Shown here in pieces: positions 17,584 to 26,887 of a DNA stretch of 64,000 bases. The stretch is from Ovoidimarina sediminis (GTDB taxonomy: Bacteria > Pseudomonadota > Alphaproteobacteria > Rhodobacterales > Rhodobacteraceae). A program made the translations under genes and the position numbers. The notes under the pieces were generated by a model. The model was not told the origin of the DNA and did no database searches. It saw only the letters and a program-made list of their open reading frames with translations. The stretch spans positions 1 to 64,000 of the forward strand of contig NZ_JAWHTE010000013.1 of the NCBI RefSeq assembly GCF_032586175.1, in the 5' to 3' direction. Within the stretch, counting starts at the first letter, position 1; each line of letters starts with the position of its first letter.

Positions 17584-18749
17584 CGGTACGGGTCCACCGC
17601 ATCACGCAAACCATCCCCCAAGAAGTTGAACGCCAGTACCACCAGGACGATGGGAAGCATAGGCCAGAGCAGCCAAGGATAGAGAACTATGACTTCTATG
17701 CCGCGAGCCTCGGTGAGAAGAATACCCCAGCTGGTAATCGGCGGACGCAGACCCAGCCCAAGGAAGGTGAGCGCCGTTTCTCCTAGAATCATCGCTGGGA
17801 TACTGAGGCTCGCGCTCGCGATCAGGTGCGACATGACCCCCGGGATCAGGTGCCGCCCGATGATCCGACGGGCCGGGGCGCCCATTATCTCGGCTGCAGT
17901 GATGTAATCCTCTTCCCGCAGGGCGAAAAGCTTCGATCTAACGGCCCGCGCCTGCCCCGTCCAGTCCAGCATCCCTAGGATCACCGTGATCCCGAGGTAG
18001 ACGAGGATGGGGCTCCAGGACACTGGGATAATCGCGGCCAGCGACATCCAGAGCGGGATCGATGGGATCGACTGCAGCACCTCGTTCAGCCGCTGCACAA
18101 ACATGTCGAAGGCCCCGCCCCGATATCCTGCAATGCCGCCCATGATGATGCCCAGCGCAAAGCTCACCGCCGTCCCAAGAAGACCGATGGTCAGCGATAT
18201 CCGCGCACCGTAAAGGATACGTGACAGCACATCGCGCCCCAGCCGATCGGTGCCAAGCGGCGAAAACCGCCCGTCTTCGGCCGGACAGACCAGATGCAGG
18301 TCGCCAGGGATCATTCCCCAGAATTCATAGGGGTCGCCCCGGCAGAAGAACCGGAGCTTCTGCACATCCGTCAGATCATCCTCATAGACCCGTCGCAACG
18401 TCGCCATGTCGAGGGTCATGTTCTGCCCGTAGACGAACGGCCCCACGAACTCGCCCTCATGGAACAGGTGGATCTGCTGCGGCGGCGCATAGATGAAGTC
18501 GAGGTCCCGGGTCTCAAGCCCATAGGGTGCCAGAAACTCGGTGATCAAGAGCGACCCATACATGAACGCGAGGAAAAAAAGCGACACCATCGCGACCTTG
18601 TGGCGCTTGAACTTGAGCCACATGATCCGCTTCTGCGAGGCGCGCCCCAGTTCCGCACCGGCCCCACTCGCCTCCGCTTGCGGCTCGAAAGGGAGGTCCG
18701 AGACATAGTGCTTGAGCGGCGCACCCGGCACCGGCAGGGGCTGGCTCAT
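17580..18749 (-). CDS. ABC transporter permease, Opp/Dpp family (OppC-like)
   Basis: This 389-residue inner-membrane permease has an N-terminal OppC_N-type segment with one membrane helix, a large periplasmic insertion (about residues 85-175) and a BPD_transp_1 core with the EAA loop ITAAEIMGAPARRIIGRHLIPG. It is longer than a standard OppC (~300) because of the insertion, as in a subgroup handling larger or unusual substrates. It overlaps the upstream permease by 4 bp and the downstream glycosyltransferase by 4 bp. Confidence 0.85.
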   Translation of the reverse strand: MSQPLPVPGAPLKHYVSDLPFEPQAEASGAGAELGRASQKRIMWLKFKRHKVAMVSLFFLAFMYGSLLITEFLAPYGLETRDLDFIYAPPQQIHLFHEGEFVGPFVYGQNMTLDMATLRRVYEDDLTDVQKLRFFCRGDPYEFWGMIPGDLHLVCPAEDGRFSPLGTDRLGRDVLSRILYGARISLTIGLLGTAVSFALGIIMGGIAGYRGGAFDMFVQRLNEVLQSIPSIPLWMSLAAIIPVSWSPILVYLGITVILGMLDWTGQARAVRSKLFALREEDYITAAEIMGAPARRIIGRHLIPGVMSHLIASASLSIPAMILGETALTFLGLGLRPPITSWGILLTEARGIEVIVLYPWLLWPMLPIVLVVLAFNFLGDGLRDAVDPYR

Positions 18750-19744
18750 TTCCGCGACCCCCCGTCAAGCCGGATCCTTGGGTCTAGTATGCCAAGTGCA
18801 ATGTCCGAAATCAGCACCCCGATCACCGTCAGGAACGCTAGGAACATCAGGAATGAACCGGCAAGATACATATCCTGCGCCTGGAGCGCCCGGATCAGCA
18901 TCGGCCCCGTGGTCTCGAGCGACAGGACGATCGCGGTGATCTCGGCGCCCGAAATTATCGCCGGAAGCAGCGACCCGATATCGGCGATGAAGAAGTTCAG
19001 CGCCATCCTGAGCGGGTATTTCCAGACCACCCTGCGGGGCGACAGGCCCTTGGCCCGCGCGGTTACCACGTATTGCTTCCTGAGTTCGTCCAGAAGGTTC
19101 GCCCGCAGACGCCGGATCATCGCCGCGGTGCCGCCCGTCCCGATTATCACCACCGGAATCCACATGTGTTCGACGACCGACCAGAACTTCGGCCAGCTCA
19201 TCGGCTCGCCCACGAACTCGGCGTCCATTAGGCTCCCGATCGAGGTCCCGAACCAGATATTGGCGAAATACATCATGATGATGGCCAGCATGAATTGCGG
19301 GATCGCGATCCCGAGAAGCCCCAGGAAGGTCAACCCGTAATCACCCCAGCTGTACTGATGCGTGGCGGAGTAAAGCCCTATGGGAAACGCCACGATCCAG
19401 GTGAAGATGATCGTGAAGAACGACACAATGATCGTCAGGTAGAGCCGGTCACCCACCACATCGTTCACCGGCATCCGGTAGTCGAACGAATAACCGAAAT
19501 CGCCCTGCAACAAGCCCCAGGCCCAATGCAGATAGCGGATCGGAAGCGGGTTGTCGAAGCCGTAGCGCGCCTTCAACTCCTCGATTTCCTGAAGGTCCGC
19601 GCTTTCGCCTAGAACTCGCAGCTCCTGCACGTAGCTTTCAAAATAGTCGCCCGGCGGCAACTCGATGATCGCAAACACGAGCATCGAGATGAAGATCAGG
19701 GTCGGAACCATGATAAGGGTCCGCCGGATGACATAGCTAACCAT
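18746..19744 (-). CDS. ABC transporter permease, Opp/Dpp family (OppB-like)
   Basis: The 332-residue permease has six predicted membrane segments, the OppB N-terminal signature (YVIRRTLIMVPTLIFISML) and the EAA loop YVVTARAKGLSPRRVVWKYPLR. It forms the transmembrane channel with the OppC-like protein. Its start overlaps the stop of the substrate-binding protein gene by 8 bp and its stop overlaps oppC by 4 bp. Confidence 0.87.
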   Translation of the reverse strand: MVSYVIRRTLIMVPTLIFISMLVFAIIELPPGDYFESYVQELRVLGESADLQEIEELKARYGFDNPLPIRYLHWAWGLLQGDFGYSFDYRMPVNDVVGDRLYLTIIVSFFTIIFTWIVAFPIGLYSATHQYSWGDYGLTFLGLLGIAIPQFMLAIIMMYFANIWFGTSIGSLMDAEFVGEPMSWPKFWSVVEHMWIPVVIIGTGGTAAMIRRLRANLLDELRKQYVVTARAKGLSPRRVVWKYPLRMALNFFIADIGSLLPAIISGAEITAIVLSLETTGPMLIRALQAQDMYLAGSFLMFLAFLTVIGVLISDIALGILDPRIRLDGGSRK

Positions 19745-21653
19745 TGGAGGTGTCTTCGCGGTCTAGCCAGAACTGGTCGGGGTTGTAGATGCCGAGGTTC
19801 GACGTCGGATGATATCCGAACAGGCCGCTTTCAGGGATGTTTCTGAGGTCAGCCGCGTGCAGGATTGGTTGAGGCGCCTGGTTCACCGTGCCGATCGAAA
19901 AGACTTGATCGGCATGGATCTGCAGCATCTCGGCCCAGATCGCCTCACGCTGATCCTTGCTTTCCGAAACCTTCCATGCGTTCATCAACTCGACCAGCCG
20001 CTGCACTTCGGGCAGCGTCGGCGCCTCTCCCTGCGCGCCACTGGAAAGGTAGTTCACCCCCCAGATCGGCCATTGCAGCTGATCGTCGGTCGTTGGGGCC
20101 AGTTCTCTCGGGGACATGTCTGCACTTGGCACGCCGTTGTCGAGACCAGCCCAGATCGACATCACGACCTCGCCCGCCAGAACCCGGCTGCGGAAGATAT
20201 CCCGCTGCGAGGACCGGGTCCAAAGCTCGATCCCCACCCGCCGGAAGTGATCGCCCACGAGTTCGAGCGCATCAGTTTCGAGCGAGCTTTCGCCGGCGGT
20301 CTCGATCAGAATGCCGGCGACATTCCCGTCCGGCAACTTCCGCAAACCGTCCGCACCAGCCGCCGTAAACCCGGCTTCATCGAGAAGTCTGTTGGCCTGA
20401 TCCGGGTCGTAGTCAACATAGGATCTTGCGTATTCCGGCTTGTAAAGCGGGCTTTCCGGCAAGACCGTGTTCGCGCTTTTCTGGCACAGTCCGAAGAACA
20501 GCGCCTGGTTCAGCTCGTCGCGGTCGATCGCAAGCGACAGGGCACGCCTGACCCGCACATCCTGGAACATCGTCCGCCAGACCGGATCGGCGCAAGTCAT
20601 ATTCGGATAGAGCGCCAGCCGCGACCCGGCGCTTTGCCGCCATAATGAGACCTTCACCGGATGCCGCTTCTCGGCCTCCTTCAGCACGGTATAATGCCCG
20701 AAGGTGATTGTCCGGTACTGTAGATCGGCGTCGCCCGCCGCCACCTTGGCCGGAATGACTTCGTAGGAGCTGACATTCAGAAGGTATCGGTCGACGTAAG
20801 GCAGTTGCTGCCCACGCTCGTCGACCCTGTGGAAATACGGGTTCCGCTCAAATACGTACTGCTGTGCAGGCGGCGCGGTGCGCGGCCGCCAGGGCTCAAG
20901 CGTCGGCAGATCGGGATTTTCCGGCCGGTTCTGTCGCGACATCTTGGTGTGGAGCGCCCTCCAGTGATCCACGCGCTGTTCCACGACATGGGCATCAAGT
21001 GTCGCCTGGTCCTGATATGCTTGATGGAATTGCTTCATATACGCCGCCGGCAACACGATCCGCGGCGGCACCGGGGCCGCAAGGCTCGGCAGGAATTCCG
21101 GGTTTGCCACCGTCCAGCTGTAGCGGATCGTCACCTCGTCGATCACCTCGACGGTCGGGATCTCCTCGTCCGGCTTCATCTCCAGCGGCACGCCCGGCAG
21201 CTCGCCATGCATCATCACGTCTTCAAACGAATAGCGCAGGTCTTCGGTGGTAAAGGGCGTGCCGTCCGACCAGCGGTGTCCTTCGCGCAGGACGAACGTA
21301 AAGATTCGACCTTCTTGAACGTCGAACTCCTGAAGGATGTCGGGTACGAAATTGAATTCGCGGTCATATCCCACAAGCCGAGAATAGCCTAAGATCGGCA
21401 TCACGCGCACATCCTTCTGGCTCCCCACCAGCATGCGCACCTCGCCGCCATAGCGCCCCGGCACCCCGCCCAGCGCGGCGGTGTCGATCACCCGCGGCAC
21501 CTTCGGCAGCCGCGCGCTCATCTCCGGCATGTCGCCCGCCATGATCGCGTCTGTTAGGAATGGCGGGCCGCTCAGCCCGAACGCCGGCGCCGCCCCAAAG
21601 GTCACTCCCGCCGACAAAAGCCCCAAAGTCTCGCGCCGCGTTAATCGTTTCAT
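19737..21653 (-). CDS. Extracellular solute-binding protein, family 5 (Opp/Dpp/SBP_bac_5)
   Basis: The 638-residue periplasmic protein begins with a twin-arginine signal (TRRETLGLL followed by a hydrophobic run), then the SBP_bac_5 domain with FVLREGHRWSDGTPFTTEDL and DVRVRRALSLAIDRDELNQ. It is about 100 residues longer than classical OppA. Family 5 proteins bind peptides, nickel, opines or oligosaccharides; the surrounding sugar enzymes favour an oligosaccharide or glycopeptide, which is an inference. The start overlaps the ATPase stop by 4 bp. Confidence 0.85.
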   Translation of the reverse strand: MKRLTRRETLGLLSAGVTFGAAPAFGLSGPPFLTDAIMAGDMPEMSARLPKVPRVIDTAALGGVPGRYGGEVRMLVGSQKDVRVMPILGYSRLVGYDREFNFVPDILQEFDVQEGRIFTFVLREGHRWSDGTPFTTEDLRYSFEDVMMHGELPGVPLEMKPDEEIPTVEVIDEVTIRYSWTVANPEFLPSLAAPVPPRIVLPAAYMKQFHQAYQDQATLDAHVVEQRVDHWRALHTKMSRQNRPENPDLPTLEPWRPRTAPPAQQYVFERNPYFHRVDERGQQLPYVDRYLLNVSSYEVIPAKVAAGDADLQYRTITFGHYTVLKEAEKRHPVKVSLWRQSAGSRLALYPNMTCADPVWRTMFQDVRVRRALSLAIDRDELNQALFFGLCQKSANTVLPESPLYKPEYARSYVDYDPDQANRLLDEAGFTAAGADGLRKLPDGNVAGILIETAGESSLETDALELVGDHFRRVGIELWTRSSQRDIFRSRVLAGEVVMSIWAGLDNGVPSADMSPRELAPTTDDQLQWPIWGVNYLSSGAQGEAPTLPEVQRLVELMNAWKVSESKDQREAIWAEMLQIHADQVFSIGTVNQAPQPILHAADLRNIPESGLFGYHPTSNLGIYNPDQFWLDREDTSNG

Positions 21654-23602
21654 CCTGCCTTCGCCTCCAATTGATTGTCCGCCCTCATTCGTACCTGGTG
21701 ACCTTCACCGATATCGATCAGCTGAAGCCGCTCGCCGGGCCGCTCGACGAAGGCATCGGGCCAAAGCTGGCTCGCCTCCGTCGCCGATGTCCCGGCCCGC
21801 GAGATATCCATCTTGTGATCGGGGTCGGGATGCGGCACCGCCGAAAGAAGCGCACGGGTATAGGGATGCGCGGGGTCTCGCAGAATCGCCTGGCTCGGCC
21901 CGATCTCGACAAGCCGGCCCTGCCACATCACCGCGATCCGGTCGGCCATGTAGTTGATCACCGCCAGATCGTGAGAGATGAACAGGTAGGACAGATCAAG
22001 CTCCCGCTGCAAGTCTTTGAGAAGGTTCAGAACCTGCGCCTGCACAGATACGTCGAGCGCCGAGCTCACTTCGTCGCAGACGATCAGTTCCGGCGCCAGC
22101 GTCAGCGCCCGCGCGATCCCGATCCGCTGTCGCTGACCGCCGGAAAAGCTGTGCGGATAGCGCGAGGCCGCGCTTTCCTCCAGCCCGATCGCCTTGAGAA
22201 GGGCCGAAACCGTCTCGCGCCGTTCCTCCGGTGTCCCGCGCTCGTGAATGTCCAGTGGCTCGTTTAGGATCGAGCCCACGGTCATCCTTGGCGAAAGCGA
22301 CGATATCGGATCCTGAAAGATCATCTGCATCTGTGTCCGGAGCCCGTCCAGCGTCTCGCCACTGGCGCCCAGAACATCGATCGGCCCCGTCCCGTTGTCG
22401 AATGTGACCGATCCCGCGTCGGCCTCGACGGCGCGCAGGATCATCTTGCCGACCGTGGTCTTGCCCGACCCACTTTCACCCACCAGCCCCAGGCACTCGC
22501 CTGGATAGATCTCGAAACTTACGTCATCCACCGCGGGTGTCCCCGCATCCGCCTTCTTGAAGAACCACGACTGCGATTTCTGGGTGAAGGTCTTTGAAAG
22601 GTTCTTCACCGTCAGGATTGGCGTTTGCTGCTTCTCGCCGCCACGCATATGCGGTGGCGCCACGAGGTCGCGCAGCCGGTCGGCATTCTCCACCGGGATC
22701 TCCCGCAAGGGCTTCAGGCGCGTATCCCGCTCGGTGTCGAAGGTCGGGATCGCGCTCAGCAAGCCCTTCAGGTAGACATGTCCCGGGTTCCGGAAAATCG
22801 CCTCAACTGGCCCCGCCTCCATCACCCGGCCATTGTACATGACCACGACCTCGTCGGCGATCTCCGCCACCACCCCGAGGTCGTGGGTGATCAGCAGGAT
22901 CGCCATCCCGAACTCTTCCTGCAACTCCTTTAGCAGAAGAAGAATCTGGGCCTGGATCGTAACGTCCAGCGCCGTGGTCGGCTCGTCGGCGATTAACAGC
23001 GCTGGATCACAGATCAGCGCCATCGCGATCATTGCCCGCTGACGCATCCCGCCCGAAAGCTCGAACGGGTACATGTCGAACACCCGCTCGGGGTCCTCGA
23101 ACCCAACACGGCCCAGCATCTTCACACAGCGGGCGTGAATATCCGTCTTCGACATCGGCTTGTGGATCCGCAGTACTTCCGAGATCTGGTCGCCGATCGT
23201 GTGGAGCGGCGAGAACGAGGTCATCGGCTCCTGAAAGATCGTCCCGATCCGGTTGCCCCGGATCGCCCGAATTGCGCGCCCGTCATGGGGCAGCGACAAC
23301 AAGTCCACGGGCGGTTCGCCATGGCCTTCGTCGAAAAGAATTTGGCCGGTGACTTTCGCACCGGTCGTCTGAAGCCCAAGAACCGTCTGGCTTGTCACGG
23401 TCTTGCCAGAGCCGGATTCTCCCACAAGTGCGGTCACTTTCCCAGGCAGCACACGCAGGCTTGCGCCGCAGACCGCCTCGAACTCACCCCTCAACAAGGG
23501 GAACGTCACCCTAAGGTCCTCGACCCTCAGAATGTCCCGCCCTTCCGTCGCGATCAGCGTTTTCATTCCGGTCATACGACCCATTCGCTCAGGGACATGC
23601 AT
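21650..23602 (-). CDS. Fused two-domain ABC ATPase (OppD-OppF type)
   Basis: The 650-residue protein has two complete nucleotide-binding domains. The first has Walker A GESGSGKT, signature LSGGMRQR and Walker B LLIADEPTTALD. The second has GESGSGKTT, FSGGQRQR and LIVCDEVSSALD. Each is followed by an oligopeptide-transporter C-terminal extension. In contrast to the pseudo-ABC proteins of this locus, all catalytic motifs are intact. It energises the OppBC-like permeases. Possible starts are 23602, 23575 and 23566; family alignment favours one of the last two. Confidence 0.87.
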   Translation of the reverse strand: MHVPERMGRMTGMKTLIATEGRDILRVEDLRVTFPLLRGEFEAVCGASLRVLPGKVTALVGESGSGKTVTSQTVLGLQTTGAKVTGQILFDEGHGEPPVDLLSLPHDGRAIRAIRGNRIGTIFQEPMTSFSPLHTIGDQISEVLRIHKPMSKTDIHARCVKMLGRVGFEDPERVFDMYPFELSGGMRQRAMIAMALICDPALLIADEPTTALDVTIQAQILLLLKELQEEFGMAILLITHDLGVVAEIADEVVVMYNGRVMEAGPVEAIFRNPGHVYLKGLLSAIPTFDTERDTRLKPLREIPVENADRLRDLVAPPHMRGGEKQQTPILTVKNLSKTFTQKSQSWFFKKADAGTPAVDDVSFEIYPGECLGLVGESGSGKTTVGKMILRAVEADAGSVTFDNGTGPIDVLGASGETLDGLRTQMQMIFQDPISSLSPRMTVGSILNEPLDIHERGTPEERRETVSALLKAIGLEESAASRYPHSFSGGQRQRIGIARALTLAPELIVCDEVSSALDVSVQAQVLNLLKDLQRELDLSYLFISHDLAVINYMADRIAVMWQGRLVEIGPSQAILRDPAHPYTRALLSAVPHPDPDHKMDISRAGTSATEASQLWPDAFVERPGERLQLIDIGEGHQVRMRADNQLEAKAG

Positions 23603-23608
23603 GAGCGA

Positions 23609-23638
23609 TTGACGCCATCTAGTGTTCGGCGATGATAC
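23609..23638 (+). promoter_or_regulatory. Possible sigma-70 promoter for the GT32 gene
   Basis: TTGACG (23609-23614) and TGATAC (23633-23638) are separated by 18 bp, in the gap between the divergent ABC ATPase and GT32 genes. This would give a leader of about 20 nt before ATG 23663, with a GGAG ribosome-binding sequence. The -10 match is weak. Confidence 0.3.
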
Positions 23639-23662
23639 AAGTTTACTTCCCCGGAGACCCCC

Positions 23663-24619
23663 ATGACCGTTCCGCCTAGTCTACGGACAAAGTTGAATAC
23701 GGCAAGCGTGCTGATCGCCGAAGGTAGACTTGAGGCCGCCGAAGATGCCTTGCGTGAGATCGCGCAGACGGACCCCGGCACCGCGCTCGGGCCTCTGACG
23801 GCGATGGGAATGCCCCGTCGGCTTCAGTCGGCATGGCTGAAACTCGCCAAGGCGCGCGGCGACGAAGATCGGAAATTCGCGCTTCAATATAGACTCATCC
23901 CACCCGAGGAACAGATTCTAAGTATCTTCACGGAAAACGCTTTTTCCAGATCTAAATACGTCGCGGCGCAGGATGCGCCGATTCCCCGGACGCTCCACCA
24001 GATCTGGGTCGGAGGCCCGCCCCCCGAAACCACCAAGGCCTGGGCGGCGGAGGCCGGCGCCTGGGGCTGGGATTATCGGTTGTGGGACGAGGCAGCGCTT
24101 GAGAGAATCGGCGTGACGGAAGACTCGGCATGGCGCCACATGCGGCACCGCGACGATTTGCCCGGTGCCGTTGATGTTGCACGCTACCATCTTCTTGCTC
24201 ACTCGGGCGGCGTCTACCTCGATTGCGACTGGATGCCGGTGCCCGGCGCACCGCTCTCCGCGGCGCTCCCTGCCCGCGGCCTCTCTGCCATCGCCGAGGC
24301 GACACCCCGCCGCACCGGCACCGGCAGCCCGTTTCTCAACAACTCGGTGATCGCGACACCGCCAGACCACCCGGTCTTCCGCCAGCTGATCGCGCATCTG
24401 CCAGAGGTGATCCGCCGCCTCCCCAAGGGTCCCGCTTGGTGGGTCACGGGGCCGCTCGTCTTTACCCTTGCCGCCCGCATGGGACCCATGACGATCCTCG
24501 ATGCGCGCCTCTCGTCCCCGCCCCTGACCGGTGATCGTTCGTCGGTCGACGCCGCCCTCCAGCGCCTCGCGGACGAAGGTTCACCGCCCGTCCTCGCCCC
24601 CTGGAAACCCTGGGGCTAA
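23663..24619 (+). CDS. Glycosyltransferase with DXD motif (GT32-like)
   Basis: The 318-residue protein has a ~100-residue helical N-terminal part and then a GT32/'Gly_transf_sug' domain beginning at PIPRTLHQIWVGG, with the key segment DVARYHLLAHSGGVYLDCD. Its DCD is the metal and nucleotide-sugar binding DXD motif. Enzymes of this type add mannose or galactose to surface glycans or, in pathogens, to proteins. It is divergent from the ABC importer operon and overlaps the convergent phosphatase gene by 4 bp. Donor and acceptor are unknown. Confidence 0.8.
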   Translation: MTVPPSLRTKLNTASVLIAEGRLEAAEDALREIAQTDPGTALGPLTAMGMPRRLQSAWLKLAKARGDEDRKFALQYRLIPPEEQILSIFTENAFSRSKYVAAQDAPIPRTLHQIWVGGPPPETTKAWAAEAGAWGWDYRLWDEAALERIGVTEDSAWRHMRHRDDLPGAVDVARYHLLAHSGGVYLDCDWMPVPGAPLSAALPARGLSAIAEATPRRTGTGSPFLNNSVIATPPDHPVFRQLIAHLPEVIRRLPKGPAWWVTGPLVFTLAARMGPMTILDARLSSPPLTGDRSSVDAALQRLADEGSPPVLAPWKPWG

Positions 24620-25251
24620 ATCCCGCGCATCCGCACCCGATAGGCCGCGGTCTCCATAAGCCGCACCGACCCGCCCGGCTCCAGCGCATAGGCCGCGTCC
24701 TGCGGAGCGTCCTCTTCCAGCATCACCTCAAGCGGCATCTCGGCATGCAGCGCACGGAGGATCCGGCCCGCCAGCCCGTGCGAGATAAGCACATGCGCGC
24801 AATCAGCCCGCGCCGCGACATCCTGCAGCGCGGGATCGAGCCGCGCCACCATGTCATCCAGGCTCTCACCACCGGGTCCGTGGAAGATCCAGGTACGCCC
24901 CGGCCGACCGGCCCGCGCATCGGGCCATCGCGCCGCGATTTCCGCCCGCGTATGCCCGTCCCACGCCCCCATGCTCACCTCTCGGAAACGCGCATCCACC
25001 TCCAGCCCAACACAGGTCGGCAGCACGGATTGCGCGATTTCCGCGGTCTCCATCGCGCGGCCCTGCGGACTGACCACCAGCCGCACCGGCGCGTCACCCA
25101 GCACTTCGGCCAGCATCTCGCCCACGACCCGCGCATGCCCGCGGCCTGCCTCGGTCAGCCGGGAATCGGATCCCCCCTGGTACCGGCCCTCCGCGTTGAA
25201 CACCGTCTCCCCGTGCCGCATCAGGAACAGGGGAGCCTTCGGATCACCCAC
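24616..25251 (-). CDS. Histidine phosphatase family protein (phosphoglycerate-mutase fold)
   Basis: The 211-residue protein has the catalytic FLMRHGETVFN motif at its N-terminus and the second histidine in LISHGLAGRILRA, both required for a phosphohistidine mechanism. GTG 25251 is preferred: it overlaps the upstream methyltransferase stop by 8 bp and places RHGE near the N-terminus as in the family. Substrates range from phosphosugars to phosphoproteins. Within this block a sugar-phosphate substrate is plausible but not shown. Confidence 0.8.
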   Translation of the reverse strand: MGDPKAPLFLMRHGETVFNAEGRYQGGSDSRLTEAGRGHARVVGEMLAEVLGDAPVRLVVSPQGRAMETAEIAQSVLPTCVGLEVDARFREVSMGAWDGHTRAEIAARWPDARAGRPGRTWIFHGPGGESLDDMVARLDPALQDVAARADCAHVLISHGLAGRILRALHAEMPLEVMLEEDAPQDAAYALEPGGSVRLMETAAYRVRMRGI

Positions 25252-25738
25252 CGCCAACCACCCTCCGGTACAGGAAATACCGATCCGGCGCGATCCCCTC
25301 GGGCACCGGCAGGGGCGCGAGCCGCGCATCCTTCAGCGGCAGGCCCGACACCGCGATCCCGCCTTCGGCCAGCACCCCCGCCATCAGCGGCGCCAGCCAG
25401 ATCACCGTGGCCGCGTCGATCTCGTCATAGGCCGTCCCGATATCGGCATGCGCCAACGCCGCCGCGCCGCCAACAAACCCCTGCGCGGTTTCCGCGATCT
25501 CGCCCAGGACCAGGTCGCCCTCGTCCGGCACCGACGACTTGTGCGCCGCCAGTGCCCGGTCGAAAGCCACGATCCGCCGCCCTGGGAACAGCTCGCGCAA
25601 ATGGCTGTAGGTCCGCCCGTTTCCAAGCCCGATCTCTAGGATCGCACCGGTCTCCGGCACCCCGAGGACGGCGGCCACGTGGTTGAGGATATCGCGCTGC
25701 GCCACAAGTCGGCGGATCACGCTGTCCAATCGGCTCAT
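25244..25738 (-). CDS. Small class I SAM-dependent methyltransferase (paralog A)
   Basis: The 164-residue protein has Rossmann motif I EIGLGNGRTYSHL (about residues 35-47) and an acidic motif II (IVAFDRALAAH). It is closely related to the 160-residue protein at 27823-28305: both start MSRLD and share the LGNGRTY-H and LVLG segments. It overlaps the phosphatase gene downstream by 8 bp. The acceptor is unknown, presumably a sugar or small molecule of the surrounding pathway. Confidence 0.7.
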   Translation of the reverse strand: MSRLDSVIRRLVAQRDILNHVAAVLGVPETGAILEIGLGNGRTYSHLRELFPGRRIVAFDRALAAHKSSVPDEGDLVLGEIAETAQGFVGGAAALAHADIGTAYDEIDAATVIWLAPLMAGVLAEGGIAVSGLPLKDARLAPLPVPEGIAPDRYFLYRRVVGGG

Positions 25739-25798
25739 CTGCTGCTCCTTTCCGGTCCGGGGGCCTTGGAACCCGAATTCCGCGCCGACCGCAACCGC

Positions 25799-26887
25799 TC
25801 AGCCCCAGACCCACCGATCGAGGATCGCAGACAGCCGCTCCGCCGCCGCAGGCAGATCGTGCCGCGCCCTCACCCGCGTCCGTGCCCCTTCGGCCAGCTG
25901 CGATCGCAGCGTCGCGTCCTCGAAAAGCCGCCCCAGGACCTCCGCGAATTCCGTGCTATCATCGGCCAGAAGCCCGGTTTCGCCATCGGCCACCACCTCC
26001 GGCACCCCGGCGGTTCTCAGCGCCGCCACCGGCACCCCGGCGGCCGCGGCCTCGAGATAGGCGATCCCGAACGCCTCCCCGCATCCCGGCCAGGCAAACA
26101 CTGACGTCCGCGACAGCATCTCGCACACCCCCGCCCGATCCAGTTGTCCGGTAAAGGAAGTGCCCGTAACCCCCTGAAACAATGCCTCTATCTCGCTCCG
26201 CGCCGGCCCGTCGCCAACGATCGTCAGCCGCAGGCCGCGGTCGCCCAGCGCCCGCATCGCGCCGGCCAAAACTGCAAAGCTCCGCGCCTTGTCACCCGCC
26301 CGCATCATCGCAACCGCCACCAAGTGTCCAGGCTCGGGCGCAGGCCGCACGTCCAGAAAGGCGCGCGCATCGATGAACGGCGCCAACCGCGCCACCCGTA
26401 AGTCTGGATCGATCTCGTGAAGGCCCTCCTCGTCCCGCGCCGTCAGCGCAACGTTCACCGCCGCCCCGCGCGCCGCATCAAGCGCCTGCGCCTGGAACTC
26501 CGCCCAAGCCCCGACCGAGCGCCGCGCCGATTGCGAGGCCTCGACCGTCACCCAGGGCACACCATGCGCCCGGCAAAGCGGCGGGCCAAGAAGGTCGGGC
26601 GACTTGTAGTAGGGGTGATAGGACAGCCACAGATCCGGCTTCCCCTCCCGCGCCCACGCGCGTTCGATCCGCGCCCGCTCGGCCCCCGCGGCGGCATGAA
26701 GGGCGGCATGGCGGCCGTGATCCTCGGAGTCCTTCAGATAAACCCTTAGATCCGACACAAGCGAAGCCGCGTATCCCGCCGCCTCGAGTGCGGCCATCAA
26801 AAGCCGCGCCATCTCGCGCTCTCCCGAAGGCGCAGGGTGGCTCGGAGGCTTCAGGGGCGCGTAAAACGCAACCCGCCGCCCCTTCAC
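25799..26887 (-). CDS. Glycosyltransferase family 4
   Basis: This 362-residue GT-B protein starts VKGRRVAFYAPLKPPSHP and shows LTIVGDGPARSEIEALF and, in the C-terminal half, the acidic WPGCGEAFGIAYLEAAAAGVP motif typical of GT4. GTG 26887 is chosen because it makes a GTGA overlap with the stop of the methyltransferase upstream, while the longer TTG- or GTG-started version adds non-family residues. Codon usage in this block is extremely GC-rich. Confidence 0.8.
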   Translation of the reverse strand: MKGRRVAFYAPLKPPSHPAPSGEREMARLLMAALEAAGYAASLVSDLRVYLKDSEDHGRHAALHAAAGAERARIERAWAREGKPDLWLSYHPYYKSPDLLGPPLCRAHGVPWVTVEASQSARRSVGAWAEFQAQALDAARGAAVNVALTARDEEGLHEIDPDLRVARLAPFIDARAFLDVRPAPEPGHLVAVAMMRAGDKARSFAVLAGAMRALGDRGLRLTIVGDGPARSEIEALFQGVTGTSFTGQLDRAGVCEMLSRTSVFAWPGCGEAFGIAYLEAAAAGVPVAALRTAGVPEVVADGETGLLADDSTEFAEVLGRLFEDATLRSQLAEGARTRVRARHDLPAAAERLSAILDRWVWG

